Position numbers and translations under genes: made by a program. Positions 49,101 through 60,000 of a DNA stretch of 64,000 bases are shown piece after piece; within the stretch, counting starts at the first letter, position 1, and the number at the start of each line of letters is the position of its first letter. This stretch comes from Fragilariopsis cylindrus CCMP1102 (taxonomy: Eukaryota; Bacillariophyta; Bacillariophyceae; Bacillariales; Bacillariaceae). The stretch covers positions 1-64,000 of the forward strand of contig FMBT01000181.1 in the NCBI GenBank assembly GCA_900095095.1. The letters run 5' to 3'. The notes beneath the pieces were generated by a model. That model had not been told where the DNA came from and did no database searches. It worked only from the letters and a program-made list of their open reading frames with translations.

Positions 49101-50850
49101 TTCCCTGCGCAGGAATCTTTGATGATATAAGACGCGCAGTAGATAACTTCCATTTCCTTTCTTCCATAAAGTCAGACGCTAACCATGACATTTCTTGCAG
49201 TAACGTGTCCCAATGAGTCTTCCGTCTTTGCGGTAGTTGTGCCGGGGATGGAATTTCAAGTTCAGTAGTGACATTTATTTTCTTCTTCATTAACGGTTTA
49301 CTTGTAACGCCACCAGCAGTAGTGACTGCACGCCGAGCATGAGCTTCATCATCAAAATTCGACTTCATCCCACCTCCAGACATTGTCATTATCGATGGAT
49401 CATTACTGTGTTGTTGTCTTTCCATTAGATTCCGCAATTTCATTTGGACCTGATCTCGTTTCTCACGAAGCAATATTGCCTCAGGAAAATGTACTTTTGA
49501 TGATGCTGATGCTTGTGCCAAGGATGAACGAGGGTTGAAATTATTTGTCGTCATCATCGTGGGCCCTGCACTCTTATTTGTATTTTGATCGGTTCTAGCG
49601 ATTATACTTGATGTAGGGGCGAGTTGTTGGGATCCACCTGATTGTCCTGACAATTTGTTGGACGTTTTATTATTTTTACTATTCGGGGGACGTCCTCGTG
49701 GTTGCGGTCGCGGTACTTCAGACTGCTTCGTAGATTGTATTGGATATGGAGTTACTTTATTCGATTTTGGATTGCTATTATTCGCTTGTACGACTGTTTT
49801 TGTATTTGTTGTTGTTGTGGTAGAGGTACCAATCGGATTGACTGGAAGACGTGTAGCTTTTTGTGATATATTCGATTTAGAGGAAGGGGAAACCTTTATA
49901 GCTGATTTCGTACTACTCGTACATTTATCACTTACAGATACAGAAGTTTGTGCTGCTACATCATTACTATCTACTGCATTAGCATTAGCATTAGTTGTTA
50001 GGTTTGATCCCGGTACAAGTGACGAAAGCGCGGCATTCATCCGTTTTCCAATATTTGATCCTCGTCTTAATGATAGAGACGTTCTCTTTTCATTTGTACC
50101 ACCTTTACCGTCTCCATCACCTCTATTATTTTTCCTAGCCGCTTGATTCGCCCGTTTCGTCATGTTCCGAAATGCAGCAATTTCTTCGTCGTCTGTAAGC
50201 TCATTATTACTATTATTCCCCTGGCTTTTCGACGAGAATTCCCCAATACGTTTTTCTGCTGATGATCTACAAGATTTAACTCTTTCCAATAACATAGATC
50301 TATGCAAGATCATATCTTGCATTCTTTTCTCACGACGATGATGGTTGTCGTCGTCGTCATCGTCGTAGCTCGCAGTATGTAGCGCATGCCTTCTCGTTGT
50401 CGACGTTCCATCTTCACTCGAACTGCAACTTGATGAAGCATCTAAAGAATTCGTATTAGATTTTTTATCTGTCATATTTTCATTAGATGAAGAAGATGAG
50501 GAGTTGTCGACCTTCTCCTTCTCATTATTTTTGTCGTTGTTGATTGGTTCCTGCACCTTTTTCACTCCAACCTGTTCGTTCGTATTTTTCGTCCCTCCTT
50601 TCTCTCTCGCTACCGTTGGGAGCTGAGACGATGACGAGGCTTCTGTTTCATCTGATGCTGATGGTTCTATTGCGATGTTATTAGTAATTGGTGTTGATCG
50701 AGAGACGTTGTCAGCTGTACTTGTACTACTTGTAATGGCACTATCTTGCGCGGAATCGGGTGCCACTGCGCGCTGCTGCCGGTTCGAAGCAGTCGAATTA
50801 ATACCAGCCTTGGAACCTCTCTTCCGCTTATTATTTTTCGTGGACGACAT
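43196..50850 (-). CDS. HSA-SNF2-SANT chromatin protein (EP400/Eaf1-like) with degenerate ATPase, two exons
   Basis: Exons 50850-48304 and 48208-43196 join in phase 0 to 2519 residues, all frames intact. Order: disordered charged N-terminus with an AT-hook-like RPRGRPPNSK-type motif near 390; HSA domain (about 545-585, HWDTLLQEMSWLASDFMEER); SNF2-like region (about 805-1390); SANT/Myb domain (about 2092-2165, ILQDSAKKFGMNWLLVASAM, then SARQCRDRWQALAQ); Gln/Pro-rich tail. This is the layout of EP400/Domino/PIE1, scaffold of NuA4/SWR1. The motor is degraded: motif I is GPTISGKT, motif II is IDLRHFHG instead of DEAH, the TGTPxQN motif is not found, motif V keeps GLGVEGADMIITLDSDWS, and motif VI lacks QxxxRxxR. 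ATP hydrolysis is therefore unlikely, while the scaffold role (as in yeast Eaf1, which has HSA and SANT only) could persist. Confidence 0.8.
43337..43362. repeat. (GCT)n coding microsatellite
   Basis: GCTGCT run on the plus strand coding poly-Gln on the minus strand near the C-terminus of the HSA-SNF2-SANT protein. Confidence 0.9.
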
Positions 50851-51518
50851 CGTCGTGAGTTATTCCGAAGCCAGCAGCAACCATATGTTGTTCTATTTGC
50901 AATGAAATGAAAAATGGGTAGGTCTTGTCAAGTTTGCTCAGAAGTGTAGCTACTCTGTTCCTATTAGTAGCGTACGAGGTGCTTGTTAATGTGTCGCGGT
51001 GGCTACAACACATACACTCTGTTCGAAATCGTGCGCTGTGTAGATTACTATTTTTTAAGCCGACGAACGGGGTCCAGACAAAAAATAGCTATTAATGCCC
51101 TTTCAAATTCGTTAATTAATATACGTACTAGTGTATAATAATAATAATAATACCTCACCTCCAGTAAGTTACAAGTACAGCTACTCTATTTTAGCATCGA
51201 ACCCAATGACAACATTATGATAATATCATAATATTGTATCATAGTACATTATATGCATTATATCCTAAACTAAACTATACTATCCAGCATGTATTTCTAG
51301 TACAAAAAAGGAAATTATCTCTTAGTTTTGTTCGCAAGTGAGATAGTTTAAATAAAGCTGAACACCGAAGAAATCTCTAAACCCAAACAATCAAACTTAA
51401 AAAACATGATGGCACCAAATAGTAGAATAAAAAGATCCAGCACCAAATTGGTCATTCTTCGCCCCTCTGATATTTGAATTTACAAATCAGATACATTTTC
51501 TTTGAACGGTACCATTGT
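50851..51518. other. Intergenic between two minus-strand genes
   Basis: 668 bp holding the chromatin-gene promoter and the 3' region of the FAD monooxygenase. An (ATA)n-like run lies at about 51137-51152. No gene recognised. Confidence 0.45.
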
Positions 51519-54089
51519 TTATTTATTTTTTGTGACGGAGGAGGATGAGAATGCTGCGCCCCGTGTAACATCTCCCTTCTGAATTGCAATTTCAGTGTGT
51601 AAAAATTTAGCGGCTTCCGAAGACGCACGGACTTTCGTAGAACTTCGATCCATCATTTCTTTCTCGTATAATTCTAATGCATCTCCCAAAGATCGACCTT
51701 CACGACAATGAACTCGATATAGAATACGGGCCAGTGACAGGGCATCTATCAGTGCTTGATTAGCACCCTGTCCCTTAAAGGGCGACATTGGATGTGCAGC
51801 ATCACCCAGAAGAGTTGTCGGCAGAAAAGAAAAGGAAGAAGAAGTCGAGGCAGAATCAGTCCCGGTAGTAGTAGTGAGTAGTCGCGGTATTATTTCTCTT
51901 CTTCGTGATGTCGAAAGAATCTCTGCTGTGAGAAGATCACGATCATAAACAGGATATCCCGAAACCAATTCGATGGGTGTTGCGTTTAGGATTTCTGGGA
52001 TGGGGACATGCCATGATTGACACCTCCTCAAAGCTTCGTCTTTAAGAGCCTTCGGTCCACGTCGAGACAAGTCAAGGGCGATTTCTTCATCGGGAATAGG
52101 AAAACTAAGTTGCCACATATATTCGTTATTTTTCTTTGAGTAAGGCATAAGATAAATTCGAGTTGTTCCATCTGCAGTCTGAAAGACAGTTTCTCCATCT
52201 AAAAGTGCAGATAACTGTATCTGTTTCTGCTTTTGCTGTTGTCGCGTCAAATTTGTCGATTCTTGCTTGAATAGATCTCCAAGGGAACATATACCAAGAA
52301 TAACAATGCAGTGCAAGTAACGAAGAGGTGTGATTTGTTTCACGATTCCTTTTGCTTTTGTTGCAATGGGTTCAGTAAATAATGGAACGCCATCGTTATC
52401 GTTATCACTATCAGTATCATCATAATTGCTATCATCTTTTCCGTTATGATTGTCCTCATCACCTACTCGTAAAAATTTCTCTCGCACGGATGAAAATATC
52501 CCATCACATCCTACAACTAGATCAGCTTGTGAGGTCACGACGCCTTGATCGTTTCCATTCTCATCTATGACTTGAAAAGATAATCCCACTTTTGGCTGTA
52601 GAAGATAGGGCGCCGAGGTTGATGATTGTTGTTTCGTTTCAGATTCTATCTTACTAAGGTTGGTATTGTCTGTCGTACACATGTTATTCGAACTATCTCC
52701 AAATACCGGTTGGATATCCACTAGTTTGTGACCCCACGAAATATCAGGACTATCGTCATTATTATCTGCACTCGCCTCCTTCAACGCCTCATATAATACA
52801 TAACGTAGAGTCTGTCTTGGTACATGCAAATTTTGTCGTCGCTTTTTGTTCTTACCGCGACTAGATTGCGGTTTGATCCTGTTCTTCGTTTCGTTCTTCT
52901 CGTTTTTCGAAATGTATGTCTCGTTGTTGTTCTTATTATTGGCTTCACCGGTCCATTTTCGAAGACCCCATTCCCCACAGATCGAACCGTCTGGTGTATG
53001 CACTACGTGCTTGGTTGATGTGACCGCATGCTGTTGCAGTATTTTACCGCTGCCGCTGCTTCTGCTATTGTTATTGCCATCATTGTCGTCGACGCTGTCG
53101 CTATCCTCATCATTTTCGACGATGCCAAGGGCTCGTAATGCCCTTCTGGCTTGTTGGAGTGTTAACCCGTACTTTTGAATTTTACGATAGATGAAGGGAG
53201 AAAAGAGAATTCGTTAGTTCTGGTCACTTGCATGTAAAAGATCTAAACGAAAATATCTAAACGTTTCGTTTGTACCAAAAAATAAATAAAAAAACTTACA
53301 CCTTGCGACCGTTGATCGAAACGAGAGTCTTTCTCAAAAATATGAAAGGGAATCTGCCGATGTCGTAAGGCTACTGCTAAGGCCATGCCACCAATACCAC
53401 CACCTATGATAGCAACGAATGGAGGATGATTTCGAATTGGATGAGTGATGCGTCGGTGTTTGTTACGGAAGATATTGTTCCGTTTTTGCTCGATGGTATC
53501 AAGAGACCAGTTTGATCACAAATTTACACGAGTCCCATCGTCTTGGTAGCATTGAAAAGGGTCGTGTTTTCACTTCATTGTCTTTGTTTAATAAATTATT
53601 TGTTGTTCTCGTTGTTGTCGTCGTCGTCGTCGTCGATGGTAATCCCGATGGTGATCGTTTGACGCGCTTGTGATCGTTATCATTCTGCCGTTGTTGTTCC
53701 TCCTCCTCCTTTTGTAGTTCAATAAGTCGTTGGTGTCGAAGCCTTGATTTTTTCGATGGAGCCTTAGAAATTACACCCTCACCATAGCACTTGGGGCACA
53801 AGATCGGGACAGCGGAGGACAGCATTTGAGTGGGAGAAATTTCAGCAGTGGCGGAACCGGTATCGAGATTTACATCGGCATCGGTCCCAAATTCGTCGTT
53901 GTTGACGCCATCCTTCTGTATGGGAATTATAGAAGTAGTAGGGATTCCGACGTGTGGATACCCGATGAATCTGATGACGAACGTTGAGCGCAGTACATAA
54001 ATCTTGATTGATATGTAAAAGCACAAGTAAAGATGCAGTTCGAAACATGACATGTGATTACAATAATTGCGCAAGAAAAATATTCTCAA
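51519..54089 (-). CDS. FAD-dependent monooxygenase with N-terminal DnaJ-like CXXC pair
   Basis: Aromatic-ring hydroxylase-type flavoprotein. Exons end/start at 53300 and 53171 (GT-AG, joining RSQG with YGLTLQQARRALRALG). The FAD fold is clear: IIGGGIGGMALAVALRHR (GxGxxG), VVGCDGIFSSVR, and TTLLGDAAHPMSPFKGQGAN (the DG/GD motifs). Upstream, LCPKCYGEG and SCKFCDQTGLL form a CXXC pair like half a DnaJ zinc finger, separated by a basic/Glu-rich helix. Two places there (AAA near 53520-53522 and TTTTT near 53483-53487) each need one more base to join the CXXC region with the FAD domain. The true N-terminus is uncertain: two different frames upstream of 53940 could supply it. Substrate unknown; the fold is shared by kynurenine 3-monooxygenase and zeaxanthin epoxidase. 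Confidence 0.75.
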
Positions 54090-55103
54090 AATGATGTTTC
54101 TTTTCTTGGAGATACGATGGATTTCTTAAATAGATGACACTCGAAGAATTCACAGTACTTGTATGGTGATAGAGCAAGTACAACAGTTCGGTTTCATCAT
54201 TGCGAGAAATTGAAAAGCTCTATTGATTCCAATACTTATTTGATTTGTGTATTTGAAATTGTCGTATTTATATATTCATACAGTGTATTTTGATATGATA
54301 AACGATAAAAAGATCAACAGAAAAGATGATTGATTGATTCGATTGATTCGATCAATGATCCATTCTAATTTCAATATTCTGTGGCGATGCATAAATCTCA
54401 TGCTTTCATAAAAAGGGGCGGGAATAGAAATGGGGGCATGGAATCTCACAATGGCAACCACTTGAGATGAAATAATGTCAAAACAAAAAGAACTATTATT
54501 ACGGTCATCTGTCACCTTCCTGAGTTCTTCTTGAAATGGGGGCGGGGATCATTCTGAAGCTGTATGGAACCAGCTCCATATGATATGACCTGCCACACTT
54601 CCCTAGTGTTACTGTCACTAAGTTCAGCCCCTGCTAGTGCACCAGTAGTAGGTAGCAGCTTGGCATTTGTAAAGGAAGCTTTCTGACATTGAATGAGGCG
54701 GTGTTCAGTATGATTGATAGCACCAGGTAGTTTATGTAGTGCATTCCGCTGGTCTACAATTCTCAAGGTTCCATCCGAGATCCAGCTACTGCGTGGACCC
54801 AATGGCTTTTCACTGCTTGTTGGCTTTGCTACCATCTTATTATCTCAACATATACTGTCCATCTTCAATAAATGGCCCATCTAAGGGGTCTAGGTGGGAA
54901 ATTTTTTTCTACTGTGGAAGTAAGTAACGCTTGTTCTCCCTGAGGTTGCTAGAGATAAGGACGCCACAGATTGGCAATCCGTGCAAAGAAAGTAATCTGG
55001 CCTAGGGCAAAGTGTTTCTTCTTTGCGTTTCTGATGCCAAATCAAGCACTGCTGGAAGCCCTTCTTGAAGTGGTGGTGCATATTGCGTAGTTGGGACCCA
55101 TTG
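54090..55103. other. Intergenic, with two unexplained minus-strand open frames
   Basis: About 1 kb between the FAD monooxygenase and the glycosyltransferase gene. Two minus-strand open frames, 55114-54890 (74 aa, with a CTDC pair) and 54835-54512 (107 aa), have protein-like composition without low complexity but match nothing I recognise. A GATTGATTC repeat lies near 54325-54352. Confidence 0.35.
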
Positions 55104-56849
55104 TTACCCCTCATTTGCTACTTTTCTCCCTATAGGCATTATTGTATTTATAAAATAATCAACGGAACGGTGATCTATGTCTTCTAAGTTGACGGATCTT
55201 CTTATCAATCCCGGATTGATAAAAAGAACTGCTTCCGACATGGCACTTAGCCCATGCAGGAAGAACGTACATTTCGAAAGTGACAACACGTCTGTTAGAG
55301 CCTCAACATTAGTACGATGACGAGAAATACCAATATCGAAGGCGGCCGTTTCATTCTGAGTTAGACCTAATACCAATGGTTGCAGAACTATATGATCAGC
55401 GACATGCTTGGGCCATTTATTTAGAATCGTTTCTACCACCTTTGCCGAGTCTGTAGCGAGATAAATTGACCCTCCACCGTTATTAACAAATGCTTCGGCA
55501 TAGACCAGGAACTTTTTAGGTTTTATAATGTCTCGTTCAAGGTATTTGTCTCCATGTCGTATATGCATGCCAATGGAAAACTTAGGATTTGGTAAAGAAC
55601 AACGAGCGCGACGTTCCATCATAGGATTGAACAGGATGTACCGACGGGTTGTTTCTGCGGCATGGCGTCGTTGAGGTTCGAACCATTCATTCCAAGAAAG
55701 ATCCTTTCGTATTATGTAAGGGGCTTCTCCGTAACGCCATGCTCGCGGCGCCCACGGTGCATTTGCATGGATACCGGGAACTATGTGGTCATCGTTGAAT
55801 TTGACCAGTGGTTTATTTCGACACGATGTATCACCGGGAACGAAATCATTTGGCGGAAGGAAGTAATGTTCCCATACACCTGTACCATGGACGAAAAATT
55901 CCTGTAAATGGAGTTTTTTTTCTTTTAGGAAGGGCCTTCCTGGGAAAATATGGTTCTTACTATCTCTTTTGTCTCTCGCCCACCCAATGTCCATCCCAGT
56001 TTTCATTGTAAAAGTGCGATTATCATAACTGATACTTCTTGAATTATTGTGTACTAAATTATCCCAAATGGGCTTAGTGTAGCCATCCTCGATATGGATC
56101 CATGGAAGGTAGTTATGTTGATCAGCCCAGTTCAGCATCCCGATTGTAAATAGGAAGAATACCGTTCCACTGGCACCACCTTGATCAAAATGATGAATGT
56201 GTAGGACTCCATTATAACCCTCGCACGCATTGTTAGATGGATTTCGTAGCGTAGGAGGTGAAGTCTCGACGTCTTTCATGAACCGGTCGCACTTAATTTT
56301 CTTATCATTCAAAGACAATACAACATTAGTACTGGAAGTATTCAGGCGGCTTTTCTGGTGGGCTTTCGGAAAATACTCCCAATCCGCAACTTCTGCGTTT
56401 GGATCTTTGAAGTACGTGTCGTTATCGTCACTCTCTTCTTCCGTTGATGCTGATGTTTCCTCTCCCTCTGATCTGTCATTTTCTGGTAATTCGTCACCAT
56501 CATTGTCGTCATCTTTATCGATACTTTGACTTTCTTTATTCATAGTATCGCCATACCGAGACTTTGAATATCTTATTTGACGCTCCCCCTCTTCGTCCCT
56601 GTCATCGTCCTCATTACTTCTTGGTGGTCGCAATATTGCTGTGGTTTGTTCACGTTGATGATGTTCCGTAGAAGATCTTATATCGCCGTATGTTGACAAT
56701 TGATATTGGGACTCATTCGGATCGCCCGCAGAAGATTCGAATCTGAGGAAGGACACAACTTGGGTCAATATCGATATCACTACTGCGGAAACGAAAATTG
56801 TAAATATTCTTCGTCGCTGTCGTTTCTTTTGTTGCTTGATACGTTTCAT
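55104..56849 (-). CDS. Type II Golgi glycosyltransferase, fucosyltransferase-like
   Basis: 581 residues in one exon. A short basic cytosolic tail (MKRIKQQKKRQRRR) is followed by one membrane helix (about 16-38, IFTIFVSAVVISILTQVVSF) and a charged stem region to about 190: a type II Golgi topology. The luminal domain has a glycine-rich entry (HHFDQGGASGTVFFLF), IGMHIRHGDKYLERD (about 425) like the HxRRxDK donor-site loop of the alpha-1,6/O-fucosyltransferase superfamily, a YLATDS strand and a terminal CTFFLHGLSAMSEAVLF segment matching the conserved Ser region of that superfamily. The exact sugar and acceptor cannot be named. Confidence 0.6.
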   Translation of the reverse strand: MKRIKQQKKRQRRRIFTIFVSAVVISILTQVVSFLRFESSAGDPNESQYQLSTYGDIRSSTEHHQREQTTAILRPPRSNEDDDRDEEGERQIRYSKSRYGDTMNKESQSIDKDDDNDGDELPENDRSEGEETSASTEEESDDNDTYFKDPNAEVADWEYFPKAHQKSRLNTSSTNVVLSLNDKKIKCDRFMKDVETSPPTLRNPSNNACEGYNGVLHIHHFDQGGASGTVFFLFTIGMLNWADQHNYLPWIHIEDGYTKPIWDNLVHNNSRSISYDNRTFTMKTGMDIGWARDKRDSKNHIFPGRPFLKEKKLHLQEFFVHGTGVWEHYFLPPNDFVPGDTSCRNKPLVKFNDDHIVPGIHANAPWAPRAWRYGEAPYIIRKDLSWNEWFEPQRRHAAETTRRYILFNPMMERRARCSLPNPKFSIGMHIRHGDKYLERDIIKPKKFLVYAEAFVNNGGGSIYLATDSAKVVETILNKWPKHVADHIVLQPLVLGLTQNETAAFDIGISRHRTNVEALTDVLSLSKCTFFLHGLSAMSEAVLFINPGLIRRSVNLEDIDHRSVDYFINTIMPIGRKVANEG

Positions 56850-57341
56850 TGTTCCTTACCGGTACTAGTATGTTTAATGTTGAGGTTTAATGTTGTCATG
56901 TGATTGTCATACATAGTACCGGTAGTCAAAGTGTACATGACATGCGTATAATAAACAATTAATTTAAAAAGAGAAAGTACAATTTTAATTAATTGCGCAA
57001 AATAATAAAGCTCGCGCACGCACGTGTCACACTTCTATAAATGTTTGTTTTGAGTGTATTTAAAGAACTGGTTCTCTTGTTTTTTTTAACGTACTGTACA
57101 GCAGCGAGTAGTACTGTAGATATGATAGAAGAGTTCTTGATTTATATTTGGTACTCTTGTTGTTTTGACACTCTACTACTGATCCAGAAGGACTATACAG
57201 TAATGCGGGCTCTTCGCTGTATTACGAAGTAGTTTTTATCTATACAGGAAGTAAATTTAGGCGATACGTAGAGAAACCAAAAGACCAAGATTTGTAATTT
57301 ATCTATTATTGTTATGGTATTTTCACCTCTGTAGTGAAATA
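56850..57341. other. Intergenic between two minus-strand genes
   Basis: 492 bp: promoter of the glycosyltransferase gene and 3' region of the RCC-reductase-like gene. Two short GTACCGGTA-like sites lie near 56859 and 56918. No gene recognised. Confidence 0.4.
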
Positions 57342-58570
57342 TCAAGATCCACCACCAACATATCCTTCATCTAATGGACCTGATTCACCAACTGCAAGTT
57401 TTTGACCATCTTCCGAACCATATATATTAGAATATTCTCCTAACAATGCACCATAAGCATTCTGCTTGAATTTAGTATCGTATACATATTGAGTATTAAC
57501 CGGTGCACCAGGACGATGTTCATGTTGATTGTCTTTCGTCCACGAAAGCCATAAGTTGGCAGCGTTTTCTCTGGCAGCTACGACAGCTGCTACATTAGCA
57601 TCAGTATTGGGCATAGTAACACTTGTAAATAATGGCCCACGAGTTAGTAAGTCTAATTCACTTTGATTAGGATCGTACGGAGTGGCACCATCAAACGAAG
57701 CTAATGTTGAGGATAAAAATTCTTGCATTTTATCGTTACCAAATTTCGATTCAAATTCCTTTCGTGCACCAGAATATTCAAAACTTTTTCGTCCAAGCTC
57801 ATCAGGTCCAGGATACGTGCCATCTGGACGTTTCATTTCATATGCACCATAACATCGTGGACGGAAATCTAATTTGAACTGTAACTGATTATCACCAGAC
57901 ACAACACATTGAGATACCAAATGTGGGACATCAGTCATTGGCCCATTGAAAAAGTCAAGGACGACATTTTTGATTCCACACACAAACCTGCCATCCATGC
58001 TATATTAGCTGGACCGGGAGCATCCCTCGCGTCTACTGTAGTGAAACATCCACCATCCACTGTTACACCATCTGCAGCAGTCCAAGTAAAGTCTGGTTTG
58101 AGTGCAAGATCAGGAATCGCAGAAGCAATATTATTTATGGTCGCTGCCTGAGATGCTTCCAATGTTGCAACAGCATCTTCTCCTCCTCCTACAGCAGCAG
58201 TGGCAGCGATAGGTGCAACAGGAGCTACTATGGGTTGTTGCTGTTGCATCACGGGGACTGCGGGTGCAACTATAGGAGGAGCATCAGGAGCAGCAGCATC
58301 GGCGGTACCACCACCACCATCTCTCATCTTCAAGTATTCTTCGAAACTAGGGGCAGCGCTGATACTCTTGCGAGGGTCTTCATTGTCTTGGGCATCAGGG
58401 TCACGTGTATCGGCCATACCACCGGCACCAATTACAGGCCCATTATTATTGAACAAGGCCGTGGATGTGGATCCCTTTTTTGTGGTGATAGTTGGATTGA
58501 AATTATTTTGCCTAGTTGTCACTACGAAAGCCGTAGCAACGTTCAGAACGCAAGCCAATCGGAAAAGCAT
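57342..58570 (-). CDS. Plastid-targeted RCC-reductase / bilin-reductase-like protein
   Basis: Start at 58570 (MLFRLACVLNVATAFVV) gives a short signal peptide ending at an A|F site (ATAFVV), the hallmark of plastid import in diatoms. A Pro/Ala/Gln-rich linker (about 65-130) precedes the catalytic-like region. The block NGPMTDVPHLVSQCVVSG with KLDFRPRCYGAYE resembles red chlorophyll catabolite reductase, a relative of ferredoxin-dependent bilin reductases that acts in chlorophyll breakdown. The frame changes at a run of five T on the plus strand (57967-57971, A on the coding strand), one base short of joining AWMAGLCVESK with VVLDFFNGP. The family assignment rests on partial similarity by eye and is moderately sure; the plastid leader is clearer. 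Confidence 0.6.
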
Positions 58571-58860
58571 GGGATTAATGAATAAGTTATTGATAGTGTT
58601 GCTATGACAAGATTGAGGAATTCGCAACAGAGTCTATCGATATTTCTTGTGTTTCAGTTGTTGTTGTTGTTGTTGTGTGTTGTCTTGTGTCGTCGTTCTT
58701 GTTGGTCTATTGTTTGCGATCTTCTTCGTATTACAAGTGCTAGTACGTCACTTAAAGCCGAAAATTCTCGAGTCGTGCTCATTATTTTTTGAATTCTTGT
58801 TAATTGTTGATTTTTTATTATCTATTACCCCGCTAATACCTCTACATTACAATTGATTTG

Positions 58861-59481
58861 ATGAATGATTTCGAATCGGCATTCAACGACGCTAATACAA
58901 TAACTACTACTGCCGCCACCGCCACCGCTGCTGCTGCTGCGCCTTTGAATAAGGCCATCAGCATCTATCTCATCAGCAACCCTTGTCTTTCTGGGAGGAC
59001 TTGATTGGATCGCCTATTATTGAAGGGTATGTATATCAAGTTTATCCGCATGATCTCACGGATCATACATTAGTGCTGCTGTACCAACAATGAGTCACAA
59101 TTGTAGCTCGGTCTATAGAAAAGGGCGAAGCTCGCGATCGGAAAAAAAAAACATTCGCCGTTGTCATCTTTATTATTAAGATACAATAATTTTGATACCG
59201 ATCCTCAAACATTGAAATAGGAAAGATAGTCCACTACGACCCGATGATGACGGGAAACTCAAGCACTACTACATCTCGTTTCATCGTGTGTACGGGCAAT
59301 GAAAAACTTGTCAATACTATAATGCAAATTATGAGAGAATTTTAAGGATTAGATCCGACAGGAAATAGAATTTGGAATTATTCCTACTATTACTGCTACT
59401 AATGACGACGACGATGACGATGTCGATGACAATTACAGCGATGCCGCCGATGTGCTGGTTTTGGATCAAGAAGGTAACTAA
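58861..59481 (+). pseudogene. Probable broken host gene of unknown function
   Basis: The stretch begins with an ATG and an Ala/Thr-rich lead (MNDFESAFNDANTI) and then shows protein-like segments in changing frames: PLSFWEDLIGSPIIEGYVYQ, IEIGKIVHYDPMMTG, LDPTGNRIW and an acidic ending DAADVLVLDQEGN. At least four frame changes and one internal stop separate them. Other genes in the window carry one or two such breaks, so this higher load points to real decay, although an error-rich patch is possible. The conserved-looking segments suggest a small soluble protein; no family recognised. Confidence 0.45.
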
Positions 59482-60000
59482 CATCACCTTACTATAATTT
59501 ATACTACGAATTACAACAGCCAGATTGAAGCGCAAAGTTATTGTAATGGCATCATGCATTGATAACGATAAAATTGAACTGATGTTCTAGAATGAAAAAC
59601 CAATGGAATATATTATTAGAATTATCAGCGTAACAAATTGAAGAAAAATAATAAGGAAAACTCAATATTATTAGTAGTAGATAGGTAGATAGATAGGTAG
59701 GTAGGTAGGTATTAATACTGACGAAATGTAGTAGCCAGAGTAACGCCAAGACGATGACCTAAATGTGGTATTTAGTATAATTGTACTAGCAACGTCATAC
59801 TTTACATCAAAGAGGGAAGAGATCTTCAATGTTCCAACTGAGGAACGATCCATCTCTATGTATAATTATATATCACTCTTGTAACGCAGAACATACAAAC
59901 AAAATACGGTTCATCTTTTCTTATACTACAAATAGAATATAAGATTTATCATAGTTGTATCCGTGACTATTATTACTATTATTTATTATTTTTGTTTATT
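59482..60000. other. Intergenic, with short simple repeats
   Basis: Between the broken gene and the stop of the XPA-like gene. Contains a (TAGA/TAGG)n tetranucleotide run at about 59680-59711. No gene recognised. Confidence 0.5.
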
